From the NCBI GenBank assembly GCA_004555735.1, contig SFHH01000004.1, positions 1 through 32,680 of the forward strand: a DNA stretch of 32,680 bases, given 5' to 3'. Of this stretch, positions 7,368-14,193 are shown piece after piece. The DNA is from Acidaminococcus fermentans. Its GTDB lineage: Bacteria > Bacillota_C > Negativicutes > Acidaminococcales > Acidaminococcaceae. Below the pieces are notes generated by a model. It had not been told where the DNA came from and did no database searches. It worked only from the letters and a program-made list of their open reading frames with translations. Position numbers and translations under genes: made by a program. Numbering within the stretch: the first letter of the stretch is position 1; every line of letters begins with the position of its first letter.

Positions 7368-8615
7368 TTGAAACGAAGAGTGGTAGTGACCGGCCTCAGT
7401 GCGATTACGCCCATCGGCATCGGCAAAGAAGCATTCTGGAACAGCCTGATGGAAGGCAAATCCGGTATCGGCCTGATTACCCAGTTCGATACCACTGATT
7501 TTAACTGCAAAATCGCCGGGGAAGTCAAAGATTTTGACTTTGCGGACTATGGCGATAAAAAGGAAGGAAAACGGATGGACCGGGTGACCCAGTTCGCCGT
7601 AGCCTGTGCCAAGATGGCGGTGCAGGATTCTGCCTTGGACTTGGAAAAAGAAGATGCGGATCGGATCGGCGTGTGCGTAGGCACGGGCATCGGCGGCATC
7701 CATACCTTCTTGGACGCAGCCAGCAAGCTGGTCTCTAAGGGACCCAGCCGGATCAGTCCGTTCTTCATCCCTATGGAAATCCCCAATATGCCGGCAGCCC
7801 AGATCGCCATCGACTTAAAGGTGAAAGGGCCCAACACGGCTATCGTCACTGCCTGCTCCACCGGTTCTGACTGCATCGGGGATGCTCTCCGGACCATCCA
7901 GTACGGAGACGCGGATGTGATGCTGGCTGGCGGTACGGAAGCAGCCATTTCTCCCATTGCCGTAGCTGGATTCGACAATATGAAGGCTCTGTCCCGGGAA
8001 AACGACGCTCCGGAAAAAGCCTCCTGTCCTTTCGATAAGAAGCGCAGCGGCTTTGTCATGGGGGAAGGCGCCGGGATCATCGTCCTGGAAGAATTGGAAC
8101 ACGCCAAAGCCCGTGGGGCCCAGATTTATGCCGAACTGGTGGGCTATGGCCACAACAGTGACGCCTACCATATCACCGCTCCGGATCCGGAAGGGGATAT
8201 GCAGGTGAAGTGCATGGAAATGGCCATCAAGGATGCGGGACTGACCCCGGCGGATATCGACTACGTGAACGCCCATGGTACCAGTACCCACCGGAATGAC
8301 CTGAACGAAACCAACTGCTGCAAGCGGGTATTCGGGGACCGGGCCAAAGAAGTGCCCATCAGCTCCATCAAATCCATGACCGGCCATCTGCTGGGCGGTG
8401 CCGGCGGCGTAGAAGCCGTTGCCACCATCCTGACCATCAAGAACGGGATGATCCCGCCCACCATCAACTATGAAGATGTGGATACGGAAGAAGGACTGGA
8501 TCTGGATTACGTGCCCAATGTGGCACGGAAGGCCGATGTGAAGGTGGCTCTCTCCAACAACTTCGGTTTTGGCGGCCACAATGCCATCCTGTGCTTTAAA
8601 AAGTACGAAGACTAA
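7368..8615 (+). CDS. fabF: 3-oxoacyl-ACP synthase II (KAS II)
   Basis: A 415-residue elongating ketosynthase that condenses malonyl-ACP with acyl-ACP. The Cys-His-His triad is C163 (TACSTGS), H303 (NAHGTST) and H340 (MTGHLLGGAG), the same numbering as the E. coli enzyme. I chose TTG 7368 because it gives MKRRVVVTGL, the usual family start, and lies behind AGAGGTGAT (7355-7363). A GTG at 7359 is possible but sits inside that ribosome binding site. The gene begins 11 bp after fabK and is followed closely by rnc. Confidence 0.96.
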   Translation: MKRRVVVTGLSAITPIGIGKEAFWNSLMEGKSGIGLITQFDTTDFNCKIAGEVKDFDFADYGDKKEGKRMDRVTQFAVACAKMAVQDSALDLEKEDADRIGVCVGTGIGGIHTFLDAASKLVSKGPSRISPFFIPMEIPNMPAAQIAIDLKVKGPNTAIVTACSTGSDCIGDALRTIQYGDADVMLAGGTEAAISPIAVAGFDNMKALSRENDAPEKASCPFDKKRSGFVMGEGAGIIVLEELEHAKARGAQIYAELVGYGHNSDAYHITAPDPEGDMQVKCMEMAIKDAGLTPADIDYVNAHGTSTHRNDLNETNCCKRVFGDRAKEVPISSIKSMTGHLLGGAGGVEAVATILTIKNGMIPPTINYEDVDTEEGLDLDYVPNVARKADVKVALSNNFGFGGHNAILCFKKYED

Positions 8616-8628
8616 GAGGGCTTCTGTG

Positions 8629-9330
8629 ATGGAGGAACAGCGTCAGAAAGAGCTGGAAGGGCTCTGTCACCAGCTGAGCATGGCTATGGATGACCTGCAT
8701 CTGCTGGATATGGCACTGACCCATACGTCCTATGCCTATGAATCTAAGAAGAATCCCCGGCCCCAGCACAATCAGAGGCTGGAGTTCCTGGGGGATTCGG
8801 TGCTGAGCCTGGTGGTGAGCACCTATATCTACCGGCATTATCCCCGGATGGATGAGGGGGAGCTGTCCAAGCTCCGGGCCTTCCTGGTGTGTGAAGAGAC
8901 TCTGGCTCAGCTGGCTACGGAAAACCATCTGGGAGATCATCTGCTCCTGGGCAAGGGGGAGATCAACCTGGATGGAGAGGAGAACCCTTCCATCCTGGCC
9001 GATGCCTTTGAAAGCGTCCTGGGAGCCTATTACTTGGACCAGGGGTTCGCCAAAGTGACGGAACTGCTGGACCGGCTACTGATCCGCCGGATCCCGGAAC
9101 TGACCGCCGACGGCATCGACCGGGATTATAAGACCCGGCTCCAGGAGCTGGTACAGAAAGACGGACCGGCAGAAATCGTGTATGAACAAGTTTCCGCCGA
9201 CGGTCCCAGCCACAACCGTACTTTTGTCATGCGCGTCCTGGTGAACCAGGAAGAGCGGGGCAGAGGACGGGGCAGGACCAAAAAAGAAGCTGAACAGCGC
9301 GCCGCAAGGGAAGCGCTGAGAGGGAAATAA
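8629..9330 (+). CDS. rnc: ribonuclease III
   Basis: A 233-residue RNase III that cleaves double-stranded RNA in rRNA precursors and structured mRNAs. The catalytic domain shows the signature NQRLEFLGDSVL with E52 and D56, plus D125 and E128 in ADAFESVLGA. A double-stranded RNA-binding domain occupies about residues 165-233. The ATG at 8629 follows AGAGGG (8615-8620); the reading frame is open further upstream into fabF, but the family start is here. The linkage to acpP-fabF is common in Firmicutes, where smc often follows; here a terminator follows instead. Confidence 0.96.
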   Translation: MEEQRQKELEGLCHQLSMAMDDLHLLDMALTHTSYAYESKKNPRPQHNQRLEFLGDSVLSLVVSTYIYRHYPRMDEGELSKLRAFLVCEETLAQLATENHLGDHLLLGKGEINLDGEENPSILADAFESVLGAYYLDQGFAKVTELLDRLLIRRIPELTADGIDRDYKTRLQELVQKDGPAEIVYEQVSADGPSHNRTFVMRVLVNQEERGRGRGRTKKEAEQRAAREALRGK

Positions 9331-9364
9331 GAGGGGCTGTTGCATGCGCAACAGCCCCTCTTTT
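9331..9364 (+). terminator. terminator of the fapR-rnc operon
   Basis: A perfect 13-bp stem: GAGGGGCTGTTGC (9331-9343) pairs with 9348-9360 around a 4-nt loop, followed by TTTT. It is one of a set of near-identical hairpins in this window. Confidence 0.92.
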
Positions 9365-9367
9365 GGT

Positions 9368-9572
9368 GTCACTAGTCACTTGTCTCTGGTCACTAGACAC
9401 TGGAAGGAACCCGGGCTGCGGGTTCCCCAGATAATATAAAACCAAGAATGTACGGAAAATAGAAACAATGATTTTATCAGTAAAAAAACGATTTTGTACA
9501 TTCAAAAATTTGCTTGCAAATTTTATCCTTCAGCCAGTGACAAGTGACCAGTGACGGGCAGCTTTGCTGCCC
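9368..9572. repeat. heptamer-bracketed intergenic element, copy A
   Basis: The left arm has five tandem 7-mers (GTCACTA, GTCACTT, GTCTCTG, GTCACTA, GACACTG; 9368-9402). The right arm has three inverted 7-mers (CAGTGAC, AAGTGAC, CAGTGAC; 9535-9555). The arms can pair at 20 of 22 positions (9368-9389 with 9534-9555). Inside are a GGAACCCG hairpin (9406-9426), an inverted pair GAATGTAC/GTACATTC (9446-9453, 9496-9503) and an AT-rich hairpin (9505-9524). GGGCAGC-TTT-GCTGCCC (9556-9572) abuts the right arm. No ORF is credible. The element fills the space between the rnc and ilvE terminators. Confidence 0.75.
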
Positions 9573-9578
9573 CTAGAC

Positions 9579-9615
9579 AAAGGGGGTGTTGCAGTTCACG
9601 TGCAACACCCCTTTT
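9579..9615 (-). terminator. ilvE terminator, possibly bidirectional
   Basis: The strand TGCAACACCCCTTTT (9601-9615) pairs with 9579-9593 around a 7-nt loop, with one G-T pair. Read from the minus strand it lies just after the ilvE stop and ends in a short T-run (TTTG). On the plus strand it ends in TTTT, so it could also stop residual rnc transcripts. Confidence 0.85.
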
Positions 9616-9623
9616 AGTCCAGC

Positions 9624-10649
9624 TTATTTCACTTCGTGGATCCAGCCTTCCGGGCCTTCGATTTCGCCCATCTGGATGCCTCTCAGGGTCTTGTACAGTT
9701 TGGTCAGCACAGGGCCCATTTCGTCCATCCCGCTGGGGATGCAGATTTCTTTGCCGTGGTCTACGATCTTGCCAACCGGGCAGATGACGGCAGCAGTGCC
9801 GCACAGGCCGGCTTCAGCAAATTCGCTGACTTCGGAGAATTTCACCGGCCGATGTTCCACTTTCATGCCCAGCATATCCGTTGCGATGGAAATCAGGGAA
9901 CGGCGGGTGATGGAGGGCAGGATGGAGTCGGATTTCGGAGTGACCAGGGTACCGTCTTTCTTGACGAACAGGAAGTTGGCGCCGCCGGTTTCTTCCACAT
10001 AAGTACGGGTGCCAGGATCCAGGTACATGTTTTCATCGAACCCATTGTTATGGGCGGTGATGTAGGCATGGAGGCTCATGGCATAGTTCAGGCCGGCTTT
10101 GATGTGGCCGGTGCCATGGGGGGCTGCACGGTCGAAATCAGATACGCAGATGGTGATGGGTTTTACGCCGTTCTTGAAATAGGATCCAACAGGGGTCCCG
10201 AACAGGCGGAACTGGTATTCGTCAGAAGGCTTTACGCCGATGACCGGGCCAGTAGCGAACAGATACGGGCGCAGGTACAGGGCACCGCCGCTTTCAAAAG
10301 GAGGAATGTAATCTTTGTTGGCACGGACGACTTCGTCTACGGCTTCCAGGAACATTTCTTCGGATACAGGAGGCATTTCCAGACGTTTGGCGGAATCGAT
10401 CATCCGTTTTGCGTTCTGGTCAGGACGGAAGGTGACCGTACGGCCATCTTTGGTCTTGTAGGCTTTCAGGCCTTCGAAGACTTCCTGGCAGTATTGCAGG
10501 ATGCCGGCACATTCATTGAGGACGACGTTGGCATCGTCGGTGAGGCCGCCTTTACCCCATTTTCCGTCTTTGAAATTGGCTACATACCGTTGGGCAATGG
10601 GCTGATAAGCAAAACCCAGTTTGGACCAGTCGATGTTTACACTTGACAT
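9624..10649 (-). CDS. ilvE: branched-chain amino acid aminotransferase
   Basis: A 341-residue fold-type IV PLP enzyme that transfers amino groups between glutamate and the 2-oxo acids of leucine, isoleucine and valine. The PLP lysine is K184 (GHIKAGLNYA). VEETGGANFLFV (about 218-229) and LPSITRRSL are phosphate-binding and signature segments of the large BCAT class. The start MSSVNIDW follows an AGGGG ribosome binding site on the minus strand. The gene is convergent to rnc and divergent from the radical SAM gene, with its own promoter and an 18-bp palindrome in its leader. Besides biosynthesis, it could feed branched-chain acyl starters to FabH, which is an inference. Confidence 0.95.
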   Translation of the reverse strand: MSSVNIDWSKLGFAYQPIAQRYVANFKDGKWGKGGLTDDANVVLNECAGILQYCQEVFEGLKAYKTKDGRTVTFRPDQNAKRMIDSAKRLEMPPVSEEMFLEAVDEVVRANKDYIPPFESGGALYLRPYLFATGPVIGVKPSDEYQFRLFGTPVGSYFKNGVKPITICVSDFDRAAPHGTGHIKAGLNYAMSLHAYITAHNNGFDENMYLDPGTRTYVEETGGANFLFVKKDGTLVTPKSDSILPSITRRSLISIATDMLGMKVEHRPVKFSEVSEFAEAGLCGTAAVICPVGKIVDHGKEICIPSGMDEMGPVLTKLYKTLRGIQMGEIEGPEGWIHEVK

Positions 10650-10682
10650 ACAAACCCCTCGTTTCTTTTTTCAAGCTCATGT

Positions 10683-10700
10683 TACAAAATGAATTTTGTA
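10683..10700. promoter_or_regulatory. 18-bp palindrome in the ilvE leader (candidate operator)
   Basis: TACAAAAT and ATTTTGTA are perfect complements separated by GA. The palindrome starts a few bases downstream of the predicted ilvE transcription start (about 10703, minus strand), a position where a bound repressor would block transcription. The arm orientation does not match the CodY box (AATTTTC...GAAAATT), and the regulator is unknown. Confidence 0.6.
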
Positions 10701-10709
10701 TACTTAATA

Positions 10710-10738
10710 ATATTAATCATCTGCAATGCTTTTGTCAA
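10710..10738 (-). promoter_or_regulatory. ilvE promoter
   Basis: On the minus strand a perfect TTGACA -35 box (10738-10733) and a TAATAT -10 box (10715-10710) are separated by 17 bp. The predicted 5' UTR is about 54 nt. Confidence 0.8.
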
Positions 10739-10775
10739 TGGAATATTAGAATTTCCGATGGTGTGCCCTTGAGAG

Positions 10776-10805
10776 TTGAATCATTTGGTACAGAAAGGGT
10801 ATAAT
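10776..10805 (+). promoter_or_regulatory. promoter of the radical SAM-alaX pair
   Basis: TTGAAT (10776-10781) and a perfect TATAAT (10800-10805) are spaced by 18 bp. It lies back to back with the ilvE promoter, with about 37 bp between the two -35 boxes. Confidence 0.75.
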
Positions 10806-10852
10806 ACGAAAAGTATCTAGCAGCAGAACCTTTGTGAAAGGAGCCCATCCTG

Positions 10853-11851
10853 ATGATTCTTCCTGTATTTATCCCCCATGCCGGGTGCCCGCACCAGTGT
10901 ATCTTCTGTAACCAGAGGACCATCAGCGGAGAAAAGGACAGCAGCCTGGAAGGAGCCAGTCGGCAGATGGAAGCTCTCTTGAACTGGGTCCGTCCAGATC
11001 CCACTAATGAATTGGCCTTTTATGGCGGATCCTTCACCGCTCTGCCTCTGGAACGGCAGAAAAAACTCCTGGATCTGGCAGAAGGCTGGCGGGCTAGGGG
11101 ATTGTTCGGATCGCTGCGGCTGTCCACCCGGCCGGATGCCATTACCCCTGAAATCCTGGCACTGCTCAGGGCCCATGGGGTAGAGACCATCGAACTGGGA
11201 GCCCAGTCCCTGGATGACCGGGTCCTGGAGATGGCTGAGAGGGGCCATACTGCAGCCCAGATCCATAAGGCATCTCAATTGATCAAAGAAGCTGGCTTCC
11301 AGCTGGGGCTCCAGCTGATGGTGGGACTGCCGGGACAGGGCACGGAAAGCCTGGACGGGACCTGCCGGCAGGTGGTGGCCATCCATCCTGATCTGGTGCG
11401 GATCTATCCGGTCCTGGTCATTGCGGGGACGCCTTTGGCAGAGCTGTGGCACCAGGGGAGATACCGGGCCCTGACGGTGGAAGAGGCGGTGACTGCCTGC
11501 TGGCCGCTGTACCAGGCTTTTACGGGAGCTGGAATCCGGGTGATCCGCATGGGCCTCCAGCCAGACCGGGAACTGTGTGCACCGGGACATATCTTGGCAG
11601 GGCCTTTCCATCCGGCATTTGGAGAAAAGGTAAAGAGCTGGGGCATCGGGCAGCAGGTGCTCCAAAAGATTGCAGAGCAGCCCCGTGGGAATTATAATAT
11701 GGTTATCACCTGTCCGGACAGGCTGGCCTCCCTGGTGCGGGGCCAGCACCGGAGCAATGTCCGCCTGTGGGAACAGACGGGCAAGGTCCGGGTCTTTTTC
11801 CAGACAGGAGAAACCTTCGAGGTGATATTCCATGACAGAAAAACTCTATGA
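10853..11851 (+). CDS. Elp3-like radical SAM protein (no acetyltransferase domain)
   Basis: A 332-residue radical S-adenosylmethionine protein. The [4Fe-4S] cluster motif is C12, C16, C19 (GCPHQCIFCNQ), an Elp3-type CX3CX2C. The SAM-binding GGSF motif is at about 59-62 (YGGSFTALP), followed by STRPDAI, IELGAQS and GLPGQ segments typical of the Elp3/YhcC branch. It lacks the C-terminal GNAT domain of true Elp3. Relatives are widespread in Firmicutes; their substrates are unknown to me, and a tRNA modification role is only a guess. An AAAGGAG site (10837-10843) precedes the ATG. The stop overlaps the alaX start by 20 nt, so the two are translationally coupled. The tRNA link of alaX fits a translation-related role. 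Confidence 0.85.
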   Translation: MILPVFIPHAGCPHQCIFCNQRTISGEKDSSLEGASRQMEALLNWVRPDPTNELAFYGGSFTALPLERQKKLLDLAEGWRARGLFGSLRLSTRPDAITPEILALLRAHGVETIELGAQSLDDRVLEMAERGHTAAQIHKASQLIKEAGFQLGLQLMVGLPGQGTESLDGTCRQVVAIHPDLVRIYPVLVIAGTPLAELWHQGRYRALTVEEAVTACWPLYQAFTGAGIRVIRMGLQPDRELCAPGHILAGPFHPAFGEKVKSWGIGQQVLQKIAEQPRGNYNMVITCPDRLASLVRGQHRSNVRLWEQTGKVRVFFQTGETFEVIFHDRKTL

Positions 11852-13025
11852 AAACGATTCTCTGCTCCGGAGCTGCCAGGCGGTAGTCCAGAGCTGTGAA
11901 AAGAAAGAGGACCATTATGAAGTGATCCTGGATCGGACCGTGATCTTTCCGGAAGGGGGCGGGCAATTGTCCGACCAGGGATGGCTGGATACGGTGCCGG
12001 TCTATCATGCGTCTGAAGACGGGACCGAGGTGCGCCACTGGACCCGGACTCCCTTGGAACCGGGAAAGACCGTAGCCGTGAAGCTGGACTGGCCGGTACG
12101 GCTGGACCGGATGCAGCAGCACTGCGGAGAGCATATCCTTTCCTACGCTTTTTGGAAAACCTGCGGGGCCAATAACGTAGGCTTCCATATGAATGAAGAC
12201 AGTGTGTTCATCGACCTGGACCGGGAAATCGATGAAGAAACGGCCCAGAAGGCCGAATGGATGGCCAATGAATGTATCTGGGCCAATGAACCCATTACTT
12301 TGCATTACGTGGATTCCACAGAGCTGGGCAAATTCCCCCTGCGGAAAAAGAATGAAAGACTCCGGGGCACCGTGCGCCTGGTGGATATCCACAACGGAGA
12401 TATCTGCACCTGCTGTGGCACCCATCCTCCTTATACGGGCATGGTAGGGTCCATCCAGATCCTCCGGTACGTTCGGCATAAGGGCGGCAGCCGGGTGGAA
12501 TTCCTCTGCGGGAACAGGGCCCTCCGGGAAATGCACAAACGGAACCGGATCCTGGAAGATACCAGCAATTTCCTTTCGGTTAAAGCAGAAGAAGTCCTGC
12601 CGGCTGCAGAAAAACTCCATCAGGAAATCACAGAGCTGCGGGGACGGGTACGGGAAAAGACCCAGGAACTGATCCAATTCCAGCTGCCGGATCGGCTGGC
12701 TCAGGCTCCAACCTTGAAAAATGGGACCCGGCTCTTGGTACTGACCCTGGAAGGATCAGCGGCAGACGGGAAAAGTGCCATGAAACTGGCCAGCGCCCAG
12801 CCAGGAGTACTGGCAGCGGTCTTCACCAAAGACGGCGATAAAATCCTGTACCAGTTCGCTTTGAGTGAAGGAGCGGAAGGGGACTGCAAAGCCTGCTGTG
12901 CCAAAGCCAATGCCCTGTTCGCAGGCCGGGGCGGCGGACGGCCCCAGAGCGCCCAGGGCGGCGGCACCGCCGGGGCGGACTGGGAGGAAAAAGTCCGGGA
13001 ACTGGCGGAGGAGATCCAAAAATAG
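11832..13025 (+). CDS. alaX: alanyl-tRNA editing protein, AlaX-L type
   Basis: A 397-residue free-standing relative of the alanyl-tRNA synthetase editing module, expected to hydrolyse Ser-tRNA(Ala) or Gly-tRNA(Ala). The zinc site is visible as H97 and H101 (QQHCGEH) plus C194 and H198 (CCGTH). EGGGQLSDQG (41-50) belongs to the N-terminal second domain. A DHHA1-like C-terminal domain ends in a Gly-rich GGGRPQSAQGGG stretch (about 368-379), which marks the long AlaX form. GAGGTG (11819-11824) precedes the ATG inside the upstream radical SAM gene. The closing region is more Ala/Gly rich than the rest. The symbol is a family-level assignment. Confidence 0.9.
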   Translation: MTEKLYENDSLLRSCQAVVQSCEKKEDHYEVILDRTVIFPEGGGQLSDQGWLDTVPVYHASEDGTEVRHWTRTPLEPGKTVAVKLDWPVRLDRMQQHCGEHILSYAFWKTCGANNVGFHMNEDSVFIDLDREIDEETAQKAEWMANECIWANEPITLHYVDSTELGKFPLRKKNERLRGTVRLVDIHNGDICTCCGTHPPYTGMVGSIQILRYVRHKGGSRVEFLCGNRALREMHKRNRILEDTSNFLSVKAEEVLPAAEKLHQEITELRGRVREKTQELIQFQLPDRLAQAPTLKNGTRLLVLTLEGSAADGKSAMKLASAQPGVLAAVFTKDGDKILYQFALSEGAEGDCKACCAKANALFAGRGGGRPQSAQGGGTAGADWEEKVRELAEEIQK

Positions 13026-13038
13026 TCTGTAAGCTGGT

Positions 13039-13064
13039 AAGGGGCTGGTGCGCCCGCAACAGCC
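13039..13064 (+). terminator. degenerate copy of the GGGGCTG hairpin after alaX
   Basis: GGCTG (13043-13047) pairs with CAGCC (13060-13064). TGC pairs with GCA further in, with one G/A mismatch and a GCCC loop. Other copies continue the right arm as CAGCCCCTT; here it stops after CAGCC and runs directly into the GTCATAC repeats, with no T-run. It is probably a non-functional or weak terminator. Confidence 0.5.
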
Positions 13065-13065
13065 T

Positions 13066-13215
13066 GTCATACGTCATACGTCGATGGAAGCCAGCTTTGC
13101 TGGCACTGAACGCAGGGAAAAACGTTGAATTCCCTATTGGGGTTCACCATTTCAAAATCAATTTGAAAAAATTGATTTCCGAAAGCGTATGACGTATGAC
13201 GTCTGGCCTATGACG
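13066..13215. repeat. heptamer-bracketed intergenic element, copy B
   Basis: The left arm is GTCATACGTCATACG (13066-13080); its exact complement CGTATGACGTATGAC lies at 13186-13200, and a further TATGACG unit ends at 13215. Internal hairpins are GCCAGC-TTT-GCTGGC (13090-13104), AGGGAA/TTCCCT (13114-13119, 13130-13135) and AAATCAATTT/AAATTGATTT (13155-13164, 13169-13178). It is clearly related to copy C in reverse orientation. It makes up most of the 376-bp gene-free stretch 13026-13401; the rest is two hairpins, the rpsB promoter and the rpsB leader. No ORF is credible. Confidence 0.85.
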
Positions 13216-13252
13216 AAGGGGGTTGCTGCACGAAAGGTGCAGCAACCCCCTT
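13216..13252 (+). terminator. strong hairpin terminator before rpsB
   Basis: A 16-bp stem: AAGGGGGTTGCTGCAC (13216-13231) pairs with 13237-13252 around a 5-nt GAAAG loop. Downstream is TTGCAACTTTTG, so the T-run is interrupted. It probably ends alaX transcription, and its foot overlaps the -35 box of the rpsB promoter. Confidence 0.8.
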
Positions 13253-13280
13253 GCAACTTTTGTAACAAATATGATATAAT
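13251..13280 (+). promoter_or_regulatory. rpsB-tsf promoter
   Basis: TTGCAA (13251-13256) and a perfect TATAAT (13275-13280) are spaced by 18 bp. The first two bases of the -35 are the last two bases of the terminator stem. Confidence 0.8.
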
Positions 13281-13286
13281 TTCATT

Positions 13287-13401
13287 CAGCTGTGAAAGCA
13301 CAGCTGTCGAAAAACACACGCAGAGTCAGGACGCGGCTGTCCTCCTTAAGGGAGGTTAAGCGAAAAATGATCTGCGGAGGAAAAAACAGGAGGAAACAAA
13401 A
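13287..13401 (+). promoter_or_regulatory. structured rpsB 5' leader
   Basis: The leader of about 115 nt opens with a perfect hairpin, CAGCTGTG (13287-13294) pairing with CACAGCTG (13299-13306) around AAAG. It then contains AGGAC/GTCCT (13328-13332, 13339-13343) and CCTCC/GGAGG (13341-13345, 13351-13355), which overlap and would compete. AGGAGG at 13390-13395 is the rpsB ribosome binding site. Autoregulation by S2 is a possibility suggested only by the layout. Confidence 0.5.
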
Positions 13402-14151
13402 ATGGCAATTGTCTCTATGAAACAACTTTTGGAAGCTGGCGTACATTTCGGTCATCAGACCCGCCGTTGGAACCCTAAGATGGCTCCTTACATCTTCACC
13501 GAACGGAACGGCATCTACATCATCGATCTGCAGAAGACCGTGAAAAAGGTGGAAGAATGCTATAACTTCCTGCGTGAACTGGCTGCTCAGGGCGGCACCG
13601 TGCTGTTCGTCGGCACCAAGAAACAGGCTCAGGCTGCCATCAAGGAAGAAGCTGAACGCTGCGGCATGTTCTATGTGAACGAAAGATGGCTGGGCGGTAT
13701 GCTGACTAACTTCAAGACCATCCAGACCCGGATCAAGAGACTCCACGAACTGGAAAAAATGGAAGAAGAAGGCACTTTCGATGTACTGCCTAAGAAGGAA
13801 GTCATCGTCCTGCGCCATGAAATGGCCAAACTGGAAAAATATCTGGGCGGCATCAAAGATATGAAGAAACTGCCCAGCGCTCTGTTCGTCATCGATCCTC
13901 GGAAGGAACACAACGCCATCATGGAAGCTCGGAAACTGCATATCCCCATCGTGGCTACTGTGGATACCAACTGCGATCCTGATGAAGTGGATTACCTGAT
14001 GCCTGCCAACGATGACGCTATCCGTGCCGTCCGTCTCTTGACCAGCAAGATGGCTGATGCTGTCCTGGAAGGCAAAGCCAGCGCTGTGGATGAAGAAGCC
14101 GTTGCTGCTGAGGAAGCTGCTGCTGAAGAAGAAGCTAAGGACGCTGAATAA
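13402..14151 (+). CDS. rpsB: 30S ribosomal protein S2
   Basis: A 249-residue S2 of the small subunit. It starts MAIVSMKQLLEAGVHFGHQTRRWNPKM in the usual way and contains the family segments PYIFTERNGI and the conserved DTNCDPDEVDYLMPANDD near residues 190-207. The last 25 residues are a Glu/Ala-rich acidic tail, seen in many Firmicute S2 proteins but variable. It has its own strong promoter and leader and is followed by tsf 42 bp later, the canonical pair. Confidence 0.98.
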   Translation: MAIVSMKQLLEAGVHFGHQTRRWNPKMAPYIFTERNGIYIIDLQKTVKKVEECYNFLRELAAQGGTVLFVGTKKQAQAAIKEEAERCGMFYVNERWLGGMLTNFKTIQTRIKRLHELEKMEEEGTFDVLPKKEVIVLRHEMAKLEKYLGGIKDMKKLPSALFVIDPRKEHNAIMEARKLHIPIVATVDTNCDPDEVDYLMPANDDAIRAVRLLTSKMADAVLEGKASAVDEEAVAAEEAAAEEEAKDAE

Positions 14152-14193
14152 GCCGTCCTTTCCCAATTCCATAAAGTTACAGGAGGAATACTG

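Noticed and set aside
9368..9555. CRISPR-like array from the repeated GTCACT/GTCATAC units
   Set aside because: The units are 7 bp and contiguous without spacers, and are inverted at the other end; no cas genes are present.
10683..10700. CodY box before ilvE
   Set aside because: The palindrome arms are TACAAAAT/ATTTTGTA, opposite in order to the CodY consensus AATTTTC...GAAAATT.
13066..13215. Small gene inside the intergenic elements
   Set aside because: No frame with a start, ribosome binding site and more than a few dozen codons is conserved between copies B and C, whose cores differ in length and sequence.
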